Shown piece by piece: positions 26,069 to 34,429 of a stretch of DNA of 64,000 nucleotides. The stretch spans positions 1 to 64,000 of the forward strand of contig NZ_BSTQ01000025.1 in assembly GCF_030269605.1 (NCBI RefSeq). The letters are read 5' to 3'. This DNA comes from Lentzea sp. NBRC 105346. GTDB lineage: Bacteria; Actinomycetota; Actinomycetes; Mycobacteriales; Pseudonocardiaceae. The notes under the pieces are model-generated. The model saw nothing but the letters and a program-made list of their open reading frames with translations. It did not search any database and was not told the origin of the DNA. Every line of letters begins with the position of its first letter. Position 1 is the first letter of the stretch. The position numbers and the translations under genes were made by a program.

Positions 26069-26848
26069 CTATGGCAGCTTCAGCAGTTCCAGCGCCGCCG
26101 AATGGACAAGACCGTTCGAGGTCAAAGCGTTGCCCCGGTCGTAAGCGGCGACACCGGACAGGTCGGTGAACGTGCCGCCCGCCTCGGTGACCAGCACCTG
26201 GAACGGCGCCACGTCCCACGGGTTCACGATCGCCTCGGCGGCCAGGTCGATCGCGCCCTCGGCGACCAGGCAGTGCTGGTAGAAGTCGCCGAACGCGCGG
26301 TTCTCCCAGCACGCGTCGACGAGCCGCAGGTACGCCTCGCGTGAGTGGTACTCCACCCACGAGCCCAGGTGCGTGGTCGACAGGTAGGCGTCCTCCAGCG
26401 AACGCACCCCGGACACCGAGATGCGACGCTCGCCGGACCCGTCCGACATGAAGGCGCCCCCACCCGCCGACGCCCACCACCGCCGGCCCAGCGCGGGAGC
26501 GCTCACCACGCCGACCACCGGCGTGCCGTCGACGACGAGCGCGATCAACGTCGCCCAGACGGGAACACCCCGCAGGAAGTTCTTGGTGCCGTCGATCGGG
26601 TCGATCACCCACTGACGGGCACCTTCGGTGGCACCTCGTTCCTCACCCACGATGGCGTCGTCCGGACGTTCCGCCGCAAGCAAAGAACGCATGGCGTCCT
26701 CGACCGCGACGTCCGCGTCGGTCACCGGCGTGCGGTCCGGCTTGCGGTCGACGACGAGGTCGTGCGCGCGGAAGCGGGTGGACGTGATGGCGTCGGCGAC
26801 CTCGGCGAGGCGGAGGGCGAGTTCGAGATCAGCACCGTGGGTTGACAC
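26069..26848 (-). CDS. hisN: Histidinol-phosphatase / inositol monophosphatase family
   Basis: Magnesium-dependent phosphatase. The 259-aa protein contains the metal-binding residues of the family: Glu69/70 in IVGEERG, Asp83 and Asp86 in VIDPIDGTKNF, and the C-terminal NPWDVAPFQVLVTEAGG. In actinobacteria the closest group is HisN, which makes histidinol from its phosphate; inositol phosphatase activity cannot be excluded. GTG 26848 starts the conserved region and lies 33 bp from the divergent response regulator gene; longer readings would run antisense through that gene. Confidence 0.88.
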   Translation of the reverse strand: MSTHGADLELALRLAEVADAITSTRFRAHDLVVDRKPDRTPVTDADVAVEDAMRSLLAAERPDDAIVGEERGATEGARQWVIDPIDGTKNFLRGVPVWATLIALVVDGTPVVGVVSAPALGRRWWASAGGGAFMSDGSGERRISVSGVRSLEDAYLSTTHLGSWVEYHSREAYLRLVDACWENRAFGDFYQHCLVAEGAIDLAAEAIVNPWDVAPFQVLVTEAGGTFTDLSGVAAYDRGNALTSNGLVHSAALELLKLP

Positions 26849-26881
26849 GGGCGAGATCGTTGCACGCCTACGCTGAGTGTC

Positions 26882-27556
26882 GTGAGCGTGGTGTTGCTGG
26901 CCGAGGACGACCCGGCGATCGCGGAACCGCTCTCTCGCGCGTTGCAACGCGAGGGCTACGCGGTGCAGGTCGTCGCCGATGGGCCGGGTGCGCTGCAGGT
27001 CGCGGTCGCGGGCGGGATCGACCTGCTCGTGCTCGACCTCGGCTTGCCCGGCATGGACGGGCTGGAGGTGTGCCGCCGGCTGCGCGCGGGCGGTCGCGGC
27101 ATCCCCGTGCTGATGCTGACCGCGCGGGCGGACGAGGTGGACTTCGTCGTCGGCCTCGACGCGGGCGCGGACGACTACGTGGCCAAACCGTTCCGGCTCG
27201 CCGAGCTGATGGCCCGCATCCGGGCCCTGCTGCGCCGCCGGGCGCCCGGCACCCTGGAGGTGAACGGCGTGCGGATGGACCTCGCCGCCCGCCGGGTCAC
27301 CGTCGAAGGCCGTGAGGTGCAGCTCGCCAACAAGGAGTTCGAGCTGCTGCGGGTCCTGATCCAGCGCGCGGGCCAGGTGGTGAACCGCGACGAGATCCTG
27401 TCCGAGGTGTGGAACGACCCGGAGATGAAGGGCAGCAAGACGTTGGACATGCACATGTCCTGGCTGCGTCGCAAGCTCGGTGACGGCACCCCGAAGTCCG
27501 CGGAACGGCGCATCGCCACCGTCCGCGGCGTCGGCTTCCGCTTCAACTCGGACTGA
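26882..27556 (+). CDS. OmpR-family response regulator
   Basis: A 224-aa regulator. The receiver domain has the acidic pair Asp9/Asp10, phosphoacceptor Asp52 (LLVLDLGLPGMDG), Thr80 and Lys102 in AKPF. The C-terminal winged helix (from ~125) includes LANKEFELLRVLIQRAGQVV and the recognition region KTLDMHMSWLRRKLGD. It regulates transcription when phosphorylated, most likely by the kinase whose gene begins at a TGATG overlap. The target genes and signal are not visible here. Confidence 0.95.
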   Translation: MSVVLLAEDDPAIAEPLSRALQREGYAVQVVADGPGALQVAVAGGIDLLVLDLGLPGMDGLEVCRRLRAGGRGIPVLMLTARADEVDFVVGLDAGADDYVAKPFRLAELMARIRALLRRRAPGTLEVNGVRMDLAARRVTVEGREVQLANKEFELLRVLIQRAGQVVNRDEILSEVWNDPEMKGSKTLDMHMSWLRRKLGDGTPKSAERRIATVRGVGFRFNSD

Positions 27557-28830
27557 TGCGCCGCAAGATCCTGCGGGCCATCCTGCTCGCCGTCGCCGTC
27601 ACCGGGTTCGCCCTGGGCATCCCGCTCGGGTACACCGCGCTGCAGCTCGTCGAGGACAGCGCGCGCGGTGACCTGACCAGCCGCGCCCAGCGGATCGCGA
27701 CGTCGCTGGACGACCAGATCGCGAACGGTCAGCACGTCGACCTCGCCGCGGTGCGGATCGTCGTCCCAGAGGACGGCCGCCTGACCGTGCGCTCGAACGT
27801 CGGCACGGAGGTCATCGGCCCGGACCCCGGCGCGGACCCGCTCGTGGTGGACCTGCCGATCGCGCAGCAGGGCAACGTGCGGCTGGAGATCCCGTCCGCC
27901 CCGATGCGCACGACCCAGGCGCAGGTCGCGGTCGTGGTGCTCCTGCTGCTCGTGTTGTCCGTCGGCACCGGAACCGTCGTCGCGACCGTGACGGCCCAGA
28001 AGCTCTCCCGCCCGTTGCGCGACGTGGCCGCCCGCGCGGCCCGGCTCGGCGCGGGCGACTTCCGCGCGTCCGAGACCAGGCACGGCATCTCCGAGCTGGA
28101 CCTGGTGCTGGAGGCGCTCGACACGTCCGGGACCGCACTGGCCCGCCTGGTGCAACGCGAACGCGAGCTCGTCGGCGACGTCTCCCACCAGCTGCGTTCG
28201 CGTCTCACGGCGTTGCAGCTGCGCCTGGAGGCTCTCGCCGATCACCCGGAACCGGACACCGCCGCCGAGGCCCGTGCCGCGCTGGAACAGGCCGAACGCC
28301 TCAACGCCGTGCTGGACGAACTACTGGCCGCGGCTCGGGCGGCTCGTGCCGTCGGCGCGGAACCGGTGGACCTGAGGTCGGCGTTGACCGCGATCGCCGA
28401 GGAGTGGCGCGAACAGCTGCGCGGCCAGGGCCGCGGCCTGCGGGTCCGGGTACCGGACGGGCTGTACGTCCGGGCCACGCCCGCGCGTCTGCGCGAGGCC
28501 ATCGGGGTGCTGCTGGACAACGCCACGCGGCACGGCGAGGGTCAGGTGACCGTGTCCGCGCGCGGCGAGGAGGGCACCGTCGTCGTCGAGGTCAGCGACG
28601 CCGGCTCGGGTGTGCCGGACGAGCTGGCCGCGCACATCTTCGAACGCGGTGTCTCCGGCGGTGGGTCCACAGGTGTGGGGCTGGCGCTGGCCCGCGCGCT
28701 GGTGGACGCGGACGGCGGGCGGCTGGAGCTGTCCACGGCGCGGCCGGCGACGTTCGCCGTCTTCCTGCCCGTGCCGAAGGCGGAGGACGTGGTGGGCATC
28801 CCTTGGCGAGCCCAACCCACGCCCCGTTAG
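27556..28830 (+). CDS. Membrane sensor histidine kinase
   Basis: Partner of the preceding response regulator. The 424-aa protein has two transmembrane segments (about 8-30 and 123-145) around a ~90-aa outer sensor region, a HAMP linker, the HisKA box DVSHQLRSRLTALQ with phosphorylated His211, and an ATPase domain with N box (LLDNATRHG), G1 (DAGSGVPDEL) and a G2-type GVGLALARALV. The sensor region has no recognised fold. A long perfect hairpin begins at its last base. Confidence 0.94.
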   Translation: MRRKILRAILLAVAVTGFALGIPLGYTALQLVEDSARGDLTSRAQRIATSLDDQIANGQHVDLAAVRIVVPEDGRLTVRSNVGTEVIGPDPGADPLVVDLPIAQQGNVRLEIPSAPMRTTQAQVAVVVLLLLVLSVGTGTVVATVTAQKLSRPLRDVAARAARLGAGDFRASETRHGISELDLVLEALDTSGTALARLVQRERELVGDVSHQLRSRLTALQLRLEALADHPEPDTAAEARAALEQAERLNAVLDELLAAARAARAVGAEPVDLRSALTAIAEEWREQLRGQGRGLRVRVPDGLYVRATPARLREAIGVLLDNATRHGEGQVTVSARGEEGTVVVEVSDAGSGVPDELAAHIFERGVSGGGSTGVGLALARALVDADGGRLELSTARPATFAVFLPVPKAEDVVGIPWRAQPTPR

Positions 28831-28886
28831 TGCCGTTATGGCCACCATCACGGACCTGAAGTCCGTGATGGTGGCCATAACGGCAC
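28830..28886. terminator. Long perfect bidirectional hairpin
   Basis: Arms of 26 nt (28830-28855 and 28861-28886, beginning GTGCCGTTATGGCC) pair perfectly around a 5-nt loop. It sits between the convergent histidine kinase and GtrA genes and probably ends both transcripts. There is no T-tract. Confidence 0.85.
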
Positions 28887-28892
28887 ACCGGA

Positions 28893-29432
28893 TCAGGAGT
28901 GGCCGAGCATCTCCTCGTCCTCGGTGGAACGGCCACGGCGGGGCCGCGCGTCAGCCTCCGGGAACACCCACTTCTTGTAGCCGTACCAGCGGAAGGCCAT
29001 CGCGACCAGCGTGCCGATGATCTGGGCGCTGGTGAAGTCCGCGATCTCCTGCACCGCGCGCGAGACGAACGGCTCCTCCAGGTCGAACACGTACCGCGAG
29101 ACCCACAGCGGCATCGAGTTCAGGACGATGCCGATGCCGTTGACGAGAAAGAACAGCGCCGCCTCGTGGTGCCGCTCGCGACCGCCGCGGGTCTTGAACG
29201 ACCACTCTCGGTTGAGCACGTACGACACGATCGTGGCCACGAGGGTGGCGATGATCTTCGCGGTGACCGGCTTCTCGAGCAGGACCGTCGTCTTCAGCAC
29301 GACGAAGATCGCCGTGTCGATCACGAAGCAGGTGCCGCCTACCAGCGCGAACTTGACCAGTTCACGATGCTTCAGCGCGATCGACCTGATCGGCTCCGGA
29401 AACCGGGAGATCACTGTTTCGCCTAGGGACAC
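28893..29432 (-). CDS. GtrA family membrane protein (second copy)
   Basis: A 179-aa protein with four hydrophobic segments and the GtrA pattern: KFALVGGTCFVIDTAIF near the N-terminus and SYVLNREWSFK in the middle. GtrA proteins are thought to flip or help transfer polyprenyl-phosphate-linked sugars. It is a close paralogue of the gene just upstream (shared REWSF-TRGGRERHHEAALFFLV block). The charged tail (ARPRRGRSTEDEEMLGHS) is cytosolic. It starts inside the 3' end of the upstream copy. M. tuberculosis Rv3277 is the positional counterpart. Confidence 0.88.
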   Translation of the reverse strand: MSLGETVISRFPEPIRSIALKHRELVKFALVGGTCFVIDTAIFVVLKTTVLLEKPVTAKIIATLVATIVSYVLNREWSFKTRGGRERHHEAALFFLVNGIGIVLNSMPLWVSRYVFDLEEPFVSRAVQEIADFTSAQIIGTLVAMAFRWYGYKKWVFPEADARPRRGRSTEDEEMLGHS

Positions 29433-29964
29433 CAGCGCAGTCTACGGAGATCGGGTGAATGCGCCGGTCAGGTCGGGCGTCCGCGTGCGGGAACACCCAC
29501 TTCTTCATCGCCCAGAACTTGAACGCCGTCGCGAGCAGCATGCCGATGATCGAGCCGCTGACGAAGTCGGCGATCTCTTCCATGAAGACGCTGACGTGCG
29601 GTGACTGCAGCCCCAGCAGGTGCCTGGAGATCGTCAGCGGCACCAGGTTGATGCCGACGCCGATTCCGCTCACGAGGAAGAACAACGCGGCCTCGTGGTG
29701 TCGCTCACGTCCGCCCCGCGTGTGGAACGACCACTCCCGCGAGAGCACGTACGAGGCGATGATCGCGACCAGCACGCCGATCGCCTTCGCGGTGACCACC
29801 TTGTCGGTCAGCACGGTGAGCTTCAGCGCGTACCAGACGCCGTTGTCGACGAGGAACGTCGTGCCGCCGACCACGGCGAATCTGATGAGTTCGCGGTGCT
29901 TGTTGAGCAGGAACCGGACGGGTTCGGGAAACGCGCTCAGGGCACGGCGAACGACTGGCAGCAC
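29362..29964 (-). CDS. GtrA family membrane protein (first copy)
   Basis: A 200-aa protein with four transmembrane segments, RFAVVGGTTFLVDNGVWYALK and SYVLSREWSFHTRGG. It ends functionally at KKWVFPHADARPD like its paralogue, but the frame continues for about 33 residues (RRIHPISVDCAGVPRR...) over the first 71 bp of the second gtrA-like gene, so that tail is probably unselected. Two copies side by side suggest a tandem duplication followed by divergence. The likely role is in cell-wall or polysaccharide sugar-lipid handling. Confidence 0.85.
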   Translation of the reverse strand: MLPVVRRALSAFPEPVRFLLNKHRELIRFAVVGGTTFLVDNGVWYALKLTVLTDKVVTAKAIGVLVAIIASYVLSREWSFHTRGGRERHHEAALFFLVSGIGVGINLVPLTISRHLLGLQSPHVSVFMEEIADFVSGSIIGMLLATAFKFWAMKKWVFPHADARPDRRIHPISVDCAGVPRRNSDLPVSGADQVDRAEAS

Positions 29965-29994
29965 CTGGGCAGCTTACGGATCACCGCGGACGGC

Positions 29995-32121
29995 TTACTG
30001 AGGGGGTGGCGAGCACGGCCAGGGCAGCAGGTCAGGGATCAGCGGCGGCCGCCACGGTGGCAACGGCAGGCACGGCGTTGTCGTCGTCGGCTGTGAAGGC
30101 GGCGTCGACGGGGGCAGGACGGTCGTCGGCGTCCCCGGCGGGACCACAGGCGGTGCGGGCACGAGCGGGGGCGTCGTCGTCGTGGTCTTGCCGGGCGTCG
30201 TGGTCGTCGTGGTGGTCGTCGGCGGCGGTGTGGTGACCGTCGTCGAGGACCGCTGGTCGTCCGGGTCGGGCAGGTCCGGCGGCTCCCACGGGTGCGGCTT
30301 GATCGGCACCGTGACGGTCTTGGTCGCGTTGCCGAGCGTCGCGGTCACCGTGATCGTCCCGCCGTGGTGCGGCAGGCCGAACGCCCAGAACGACATCCGG
30401 AACCGGTCGCCGGGCTGCAGCTCGGACAGGCACTGGACGGAGTTCTTCCCGACGCGCGAGCACTCGCGGCACGGCGTGAAGATCACGATGTTCTCGGTCG
30501 ACGTGACGTCGAGCTTCAACGTGCCTGCGCGCGGCCCGATGTTGCGAGCGGTCACGTCGACACGCGGGTCCCAGTGCACCTGGTGCCACGTCGACACGGT
30601 CAGCTCGATGTCGTCCTGGATCGGCTTGACCACCACCGGAACGGTGATCTTCACCGAGATCGCCGTGCCCGCGTCGACCGTGCCGGTGATCGTGCCGCCC
30701 TGAGCGTCATCGCTCGCGCGCAGCTTGAACACGAACGTCGTCGACCCGCCCGGCGGCAGTTCCGCGGTGTCCTTGCAGGTGACCGTGCCCGTGCCGGCCG
30801 GGCAGGTCATCGGCGCGAGCAGGCGCCGGGAGGCGAACGACGAGCCGCCGCCGGTCGACTCCACGCCCTGCGGCAGGACCAGCGTCACCGAGGGCGGCGG
30901 CGCGGCCGTCTGGCCGCTGTTGCGGACGGTGATCGGCAGGTCCATCGGCTGGCCGGGGGTCAGCGAGAACCCGCTCGGCACGGTCGGCACGAGCGTCGCC
31001 GGCGTCGGCTGGGGCTGGGGGGCCGGCTGCGGAGCCGGAGGGTTCGGCTGAGGCGTGGACGGCGTGGGTGAGGGCGGCGGAGGCGTGGGCGTCTGCGCGG
31101 GCGGCGGCTGGACCGGGGTCGGCGGCGGTTGCGTGCTCACGACCGGCGGCGGCGTCTGCGCCTGCACGGGCGGCACGCTCGGCGACGGACCACCCGAGGC
31201 CAGCGCGATCGCGACGGCCGCGGCGAGGGCGGCGGTCGACGCGCCGACACTCGCCAGCTGACGCGGCAGGGCGCTGGCCGCACCCGCGGCACCGGCACCG
31301 GCCGTGGCGACGCCGGCCACCGTGGTCGCGGTGCCGGCCAGCGCGATGTACCCGGTGGCACCCGCGCCGAGCACCAGGGGAGCGACGAAGGCCCGCAGCG
31401 CGCCGTTGACGTCCGCCAGTTCGGCGGCCAGCGCACGGCACTGCCCGCACTCGTCGAGGTGCGCCTCGACCTGCGTGGTCTCGCGTTTCGACAGGCCGCC
31501 GCGCGTCCACGCGCCGAGCCGGTCGACGGTCGCGCGGCACCGTTCGGCGGTGACCTCGGTGAGGTGCATCTGCAGGTACTGCTGCCGCAGGCCCTCACGG
31601 GCGCGGTAGGCGAGCGCGGACACGCCGTTCGCGGTCAGCCCGAGCAGCGGGGCGACCTCGGCTGGCGACTGCCCCTCGATCTCGGTGTGCCAGAGGACCA
31701 TCTGCCAGCGTTCCGGCAAACGCGCGAACGCCCGCGCCGCCAGCGAGCGCTCCAGGCCCGCGACGGCCGTGTCGCTGAACTGGACCGGCGGCGCCACGTC
31801 CGAGACGTCCTCGGACAGCTCGACCTTCCGGTCGCGGCGGGTCTTGTCGTACGCGGTGTGCCGCAGCGCCGTGAGCAGGTACGCGCGGAACGCCGAGTCC
31901 GGGCCGCGCCCGGCCCGCAGCGTGTCCAGCACCTTGGCGAACGCCTCGGAGACCAGGTCATCGGCCTCGGCGGACGACCTGGAGAGCTGCCGGGCGAGGT
32001 TGTAAGCAGCGGCGACGTGCCGTTCGTACAACTGGCCGTATGCGTCGATGGTCCCGCCACGGACTGACTCGATCAGCTCCGCGTCGCTCGGGCCTTGTAC
32101 GTCTGCCGGAACGGTCGCCAT
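29995..32121 (-). CDS. ECF sigma factor fused to zinc-finger anti-sigma, membrane and extracellular domains
   Basis: A 708-aa chimera. In order: sigma region 2 (~26-98, YGQLYERHVAAAYNLARQL), sigma region 4 (~131-181, LPERWQMVLWHTEIEGQSPAEVA), an anti-sigma zinc finger HLDECGQC (221-228), Ala/Gly-rich hydrophobic segments (~240-300), a Pro/Gln linker (~305-375), Ig-like beta-rich domains (~375-610) with a CRECSR Cys cluster, and a Thr/Pro-rich tail. ATG 32121 has GAGGAGG 4-9 nt upstream. The sigma part sits in the cytosol and the C-terminal half outside, so it may be released by proteolysis or act at the membrane. It resembles ECF groups with long C-terminal extensions known in Streptomyces. 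Confidence 0.85.
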   Translation of the reverse strand: MATVPADVQGPSDAELIESVRGGTIDAYGQLYERHVAAAYNLARQLSRSSAEADDLVSEAFAKVLDTLRAGRGPDSAFRAYLLTALRHTAYDKTRRDRKVELSEDVSDVAPPVQFSDTAVAGLERSLAARAFARLPERWQMVLWHTEIEGQSPAEVAPLLGLTANGVSALAYRAREGLRQQYLQMHLTEVTAERCRATVDRLGAWTRGGLSKRETTQVEAHLDECGQCRALAAELADVNGALRAFVAPLVLGAGATGYIALAGTATTVAGVATAGAGAAGAASALPRQLASVGASTAALAAAVAIALASGGPSPSVPPVQAQTPPPVVSTQPPPTPVQPPPAQTPTPPPPSPTPSTPQPNPPAPQPAPQPQPTPATLVPTVPSGFSLTPGQPMDLPITVRNSGQTAAPPPSVTLVLPQGVESTGGGSSFASRRLLAPMTCPAGTGTVTCKDTAELPPGGSTTFVFKLRASDDAQGGTITGTVDAGTAISVKITVPVVVKPIQDDIELTVSTWHQVHWDPRVDVTARNIGPRAGTLKLDVTSTENIVIFTPCRECSRVGKNSVQCLSELQPGDRFRMSFWAFGLPHHGGTITVTATLGNATKTVTVPIKPHPWEPPDLPDPDDQRSSTTVTTPPPTTTTTTTTPGKTTTTTPPLVPAPPVVPPGTPTTVLPPSTPPSQPTTTTPCLPLPPWRPPLIPDLLPWPCSPPPQ

Positions 32122-32257
32122 GTCCCTCCTCGCCGGGGCCAAGTGTGACGTACTTCGTCGCACACCGTCACGCCGAACCGCCCGGACGGATTGCCGTCAT
32201 GGACCATGCGCCGTCACGTCTCCTAACTGGAAACCAGCCCGGAAGGAGACGGCTCGG

Positions 32258-33016
32258 GTGGTAGTTGCACAAGCGGAACGCCTGCTGAAGGCCAGATGGC
32301 GAACCGCCACCATGGCCGCTGGCTGGGCTTTTCCCGCCGACTGGCCGCTCGCCGAGGTCGACGAAGTCTGCGCGGCCGTGCTCAACGCGACCGATCCGGG
32401 TGACGCCCTCGTGCGCCTCGGCCGGGCCCGCGCCGAGGCCGGCGCCGGGCTCAGCGAGACGCTGCTCGACCTCGCCGCGCTGCACGCCGTGCTGACCGAA
32501 GGCTCCGCGATGATCGCGCCGAACGTCGACGCGCTACCCGCGCGAATGCTGCGGATGACCGCGCTCGGCTGGGCGGACGTCGTCAGCAAACAGGCGGGCA
32601 ACTGTGCCTCCGAGGACCCGCTCACCGGTCTGGCCACACCCGCCTACCTGCGCACGCGGCTCGGCGAGGTGTACCGCGAGACGTCGCTCGACTACATGCT
32701 CGTCCTGCTGCGCATCGACGTCACGCAGGCCACCGGCTGGTCCCGCGTCGTCGCGATGACGCTGGTGTCCGACGCGATGCGCACCGTCTTCGACGGCGGC
32801 GAGACGCTCGCCTCGATCGGTCCCGGCACCGCGCTGGTGCTCACCCGCCGCGACGAGACCCTGGCCCGCCGCGTCTCCAACCTGCGCGTTCTGGCCGCCG
32901 ACGCGCTGGCCGTCGACCCGCACGTGCGGCCGGTCGGGCCCGCGAAGGTGTGGCTGGAACGACTGCCCGACACGCACGTCGAGGCCTGCGCGCTCATCAC
33001 CGCTCTCGGACGCTGA
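32258..33016 (+). CDS. Degenerate GGDEF-like protein
   Basis: A 252-aa cytosolic protein. Residues 1-~110 are helical and unrecognised. From residue 119 EDPLTGLATPAYLRTRLGEVY matches the start of a GGDEF domain, but the catalytic GG(D/E)EF loop is replaced by a GPGTALVL segment, so it should not make cyclic di-GMP. It may bind a ligand or a partner. GTG 32258 has GGAAGGAG 9 nt upstream. It is divergent from the sigma-fusion gene (136-bp gap) and may be functionally linked to it. Confidence 0.7.
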   Translation: MVVAQAERLLKARWRTATMAAGWAFPADWPLAEVDEVCAAVLNATDPGDALVRLGRARAEAGAGLSETLLDLAALHAVLTEGSAMIAPNVDALPARMLRMTALGWADVVSKQAGNCASEDPLTGLATPAYLRTRLGEVYRETSLDYMLVLLRIDVTQATGWSRVVAMTLVSDAMRTVFDGGETLASIGPGTALVLTRRDETLARRVSNLRVLAADALAVDPHVRPVGPAKVWLERLPDTHVEACALITALGR

Positions 33017-33048
33017 ACCCCTGTCCAGGGTCCGAGCTTCCCTGCATC

Positions 33049-33103
33049 TGCCATGAAGGGTCCCCTCATAGCGCTGACCGCCATGAGGGGACCCTTCATG
33101 GCA
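33049..33103. terminator. Long hairpin after the GGDEF-like gene
   Basis: Perfect 21-nt arms (33049-33069 and 33083-33103, starting TGCCATGAAGGGTCC) flank a 13-nt loop, 33 bp past the stop. Similar TGCCATGAAGGG-type hairpins are common in Pseudonocardiales intergenic DNA, from memory. Confidence 0.8.
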
Positions 33104-33123
33104 CTTCCCACCCCCACCTGAAA

Positions 33124-33176
33124 GTCACGCGGGAGCCCCGCGATGCATGACACGCAACGTGGGGCTCCCGCGTGAC
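33124..33176. terminator. Second tandem hairpin before the GntR operon
   Basis: Perfect 16-nt arms (33124-33139 and 33161-33176, GTCACGCGGGAGCCCC) flank a 21-nt loop. With the preceding hairpin it insulates the downstream GntR-ABC operon from upstream transcription. Confidence 0.75.
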
Positions 33177-33190
33177 CGACAAAGTGTTCT

Positions 33191-33214
33191 ATTGTCTTAG
33201 TCGACTAGAACAAT
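33191..33214. promoter_or_regulatory. Imperfect palindrome, likely operator of the GntR-ABC operon
   Basis: ATTGTCTTAGTCGACTAGAACAAT-type palindrome with 20 of 24 symmetric positions, centred on TAGTCGACTA. It ends 12 bp before the GntR start codon, as expected for an autoregulated YtrA-type repressor. Low-GC bases around it could include the -10 box. Confidence 0.65.
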
Positions 33215-33226
33215 CTGGGAGCGTGA

Positions 33227-33613
33227 GTGGTCGAGTTCCGCGTGGACCGCGCCAGCGGCCTGCCCGCCTACCTGCAGCTCGGCCGGCAGGTGCGGGAGGC
33301 CGTCCGGCTCGGCCGGTTGCGGCCGGGCGATCGGTTGCCGACCGTCCGGGACGTCGTGGCGACGAGCGGCGTCAACGCGAACACCGTGCTCAAGGCCTAC
33401 CGCGAGCTCGAACTGGCCGGCCTCGTCGAGGCGCGCCAGGGATCCGGCACCTACGTGAAGGCGACTCTGGGGACCGCCGCCCCCGAGGTGCTCGAGGAGC
33501 TGCGCGGGAAGTTCGCCAAGTGGGTCATTGAGGCGAGGGCCGCCGGGTTGGAGGCGGAGGACATCGACGCGCTGGTGCGCGCTGTTCTGAGTGGGGGACC
33601 CGATGGGGCGTGA
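33227..33613 (+). CDS. GntR-family regulator, YtrA type
   Basis: A 128-aa short GntR repressor: N-terminal winged helix (LPAYLQLGRQVREAVRLGRLRPGDRLPTVRDV, VNANTVLKAYRELELAGLVEARQGSGTYV) and a ~50-aa helical C-terminus for dimerisation, without a large ligand domain. This is the YtrA layout, in which the regulator controls an ABC transporter encoded after it, as here. It probably binds the palindrome at 33191-33214. The next gene starts within 20 bp. Confidence 0.92.
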   Translation: MVEFRVDRASGLPAYLQLGRQVREAVRLGRLRPGDRLPTVRDVVATSGVNANTVLKAYRELELAGLVEARQGSGTYVKATLGTAAPEVLEELRGKFAKWVIEARAAGLEAEDIDALVRAVLSGGPDGA

Positions 33614-33631
33614 GTGGAACGGAGCGGCGGC

Positions 33632-34429
33632 GTGACCGTGCGCGTGGAGAACGTGTCGAAATGGGCGCTGCACCACTGCTCGTTCGAGCTGCCCGCGGGC
33701 AGCGTGACGGCATTGGTGGGCGCGAACGGCGCCGGCAAGACGACGCTGTTGAACATCCTCGCCGGGCACCTGCCCGCCGACTTCGGGCACGTGGCGGTCG
33801 CGGGACGCGTGGCGTTCGTCCCGCAGGACAAGCCGATGTACAAGGGCTTCACGCCGCTGGACGTGCTCAAGTTCGGCGGTCACATGAACAAGGTCTGGGA
33901 CGAGTACCGCGCGCACAGCTGGCTGCACCGGTACCGCGTGCCGTTGAAGCTGCGCTGCGGCGACCTGTCCGGCGGGCAACGCGCGCACGTCGCGTTCGCG
34001 CTGGCGCTGGGGTCCCGGCCGGACGTGCTGCTGCTCGACGAACCGCTGGCCGAGCTGGATCCGCTGGCGCGCCGCAAGGTCGTACGCGATCTGCTCGCCG
34101 AGGTCGCGGACACCGGGATGACGTTGCTCTACTCCACGCACGTCGTGGCCGAGCTGGGCGGCGTCGCCGATCGGCTGCTGCTGTTGTCGGATGGGAAGTT
34201 GCTCGTCGACGGCGACACCGACGAGCTGCTCGGCGAGCACCTGGAGATCGTCGGGCCGGCCGCGGACGAGCCGCCGGTGGCCGGCGAGGTCGTGCTGGCG
34301 CGGCACCAGCAGCGGCAGTCGAGCTTTGTGGTGCGGTGCCCGGAAAGCGCGGTCGTCGAGGAACCGTGGACCGCGCGTCCCGTGACGCTGGAGGAGCTCG
34401 TCGTCGCGCACCTGGAGGCGGCTGCGTGA
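33632..34429 (+). CDS. ABC transporter ATP-binding protein
   Basis: A 265-aa ATPase with Walker A GANGAGKTT, Q-loop VPQDKPM, signature LSGGQRAHVAFA, Walker B VLLLDEPLAELDP and switch STHVV. After the ATPase core comes a ~60-aa C-terminal extension, as in YtrB-like subunits. GTG 33632 has GGAG 7 nt upstream and opens the conserved domain; GTG 33614 is an alternative. The permease gene begins at a GTGA overlap with its stop. It probably powers export of an antibiotic or envelope compound; substrate unknown. Confidence 0.93.
   Translation: MTVRVENVSKWALHHCSFELPAGSVTALVGANGAGKTTLLNILAGHLPADFGHVAVAGRVAFVPQDKPMYKGFTPLDVLKFGGHMNKVWDEYRAHSWLHRYRVPLKLRCGDLSGGQRAHVAFALALGSRPDVLLLDEPLAELDPLARRKVVRDLLAEVADTGMTLLYSTHVVAELGGVADRLLLLSDGKLLVDGDTDELLGEHLEIVGPAADEPPVAGEVVLARHQQRQSSFVVRCPESAVVEEPWTARPVTLEELVVAHLEAAA

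Noticed and set aside
32258..33016. Active diguanylate cyclase.
   Set aside because: The GG(D/E)EF catalytic loop is absent; only the DPLTGL start of the fold is seen.
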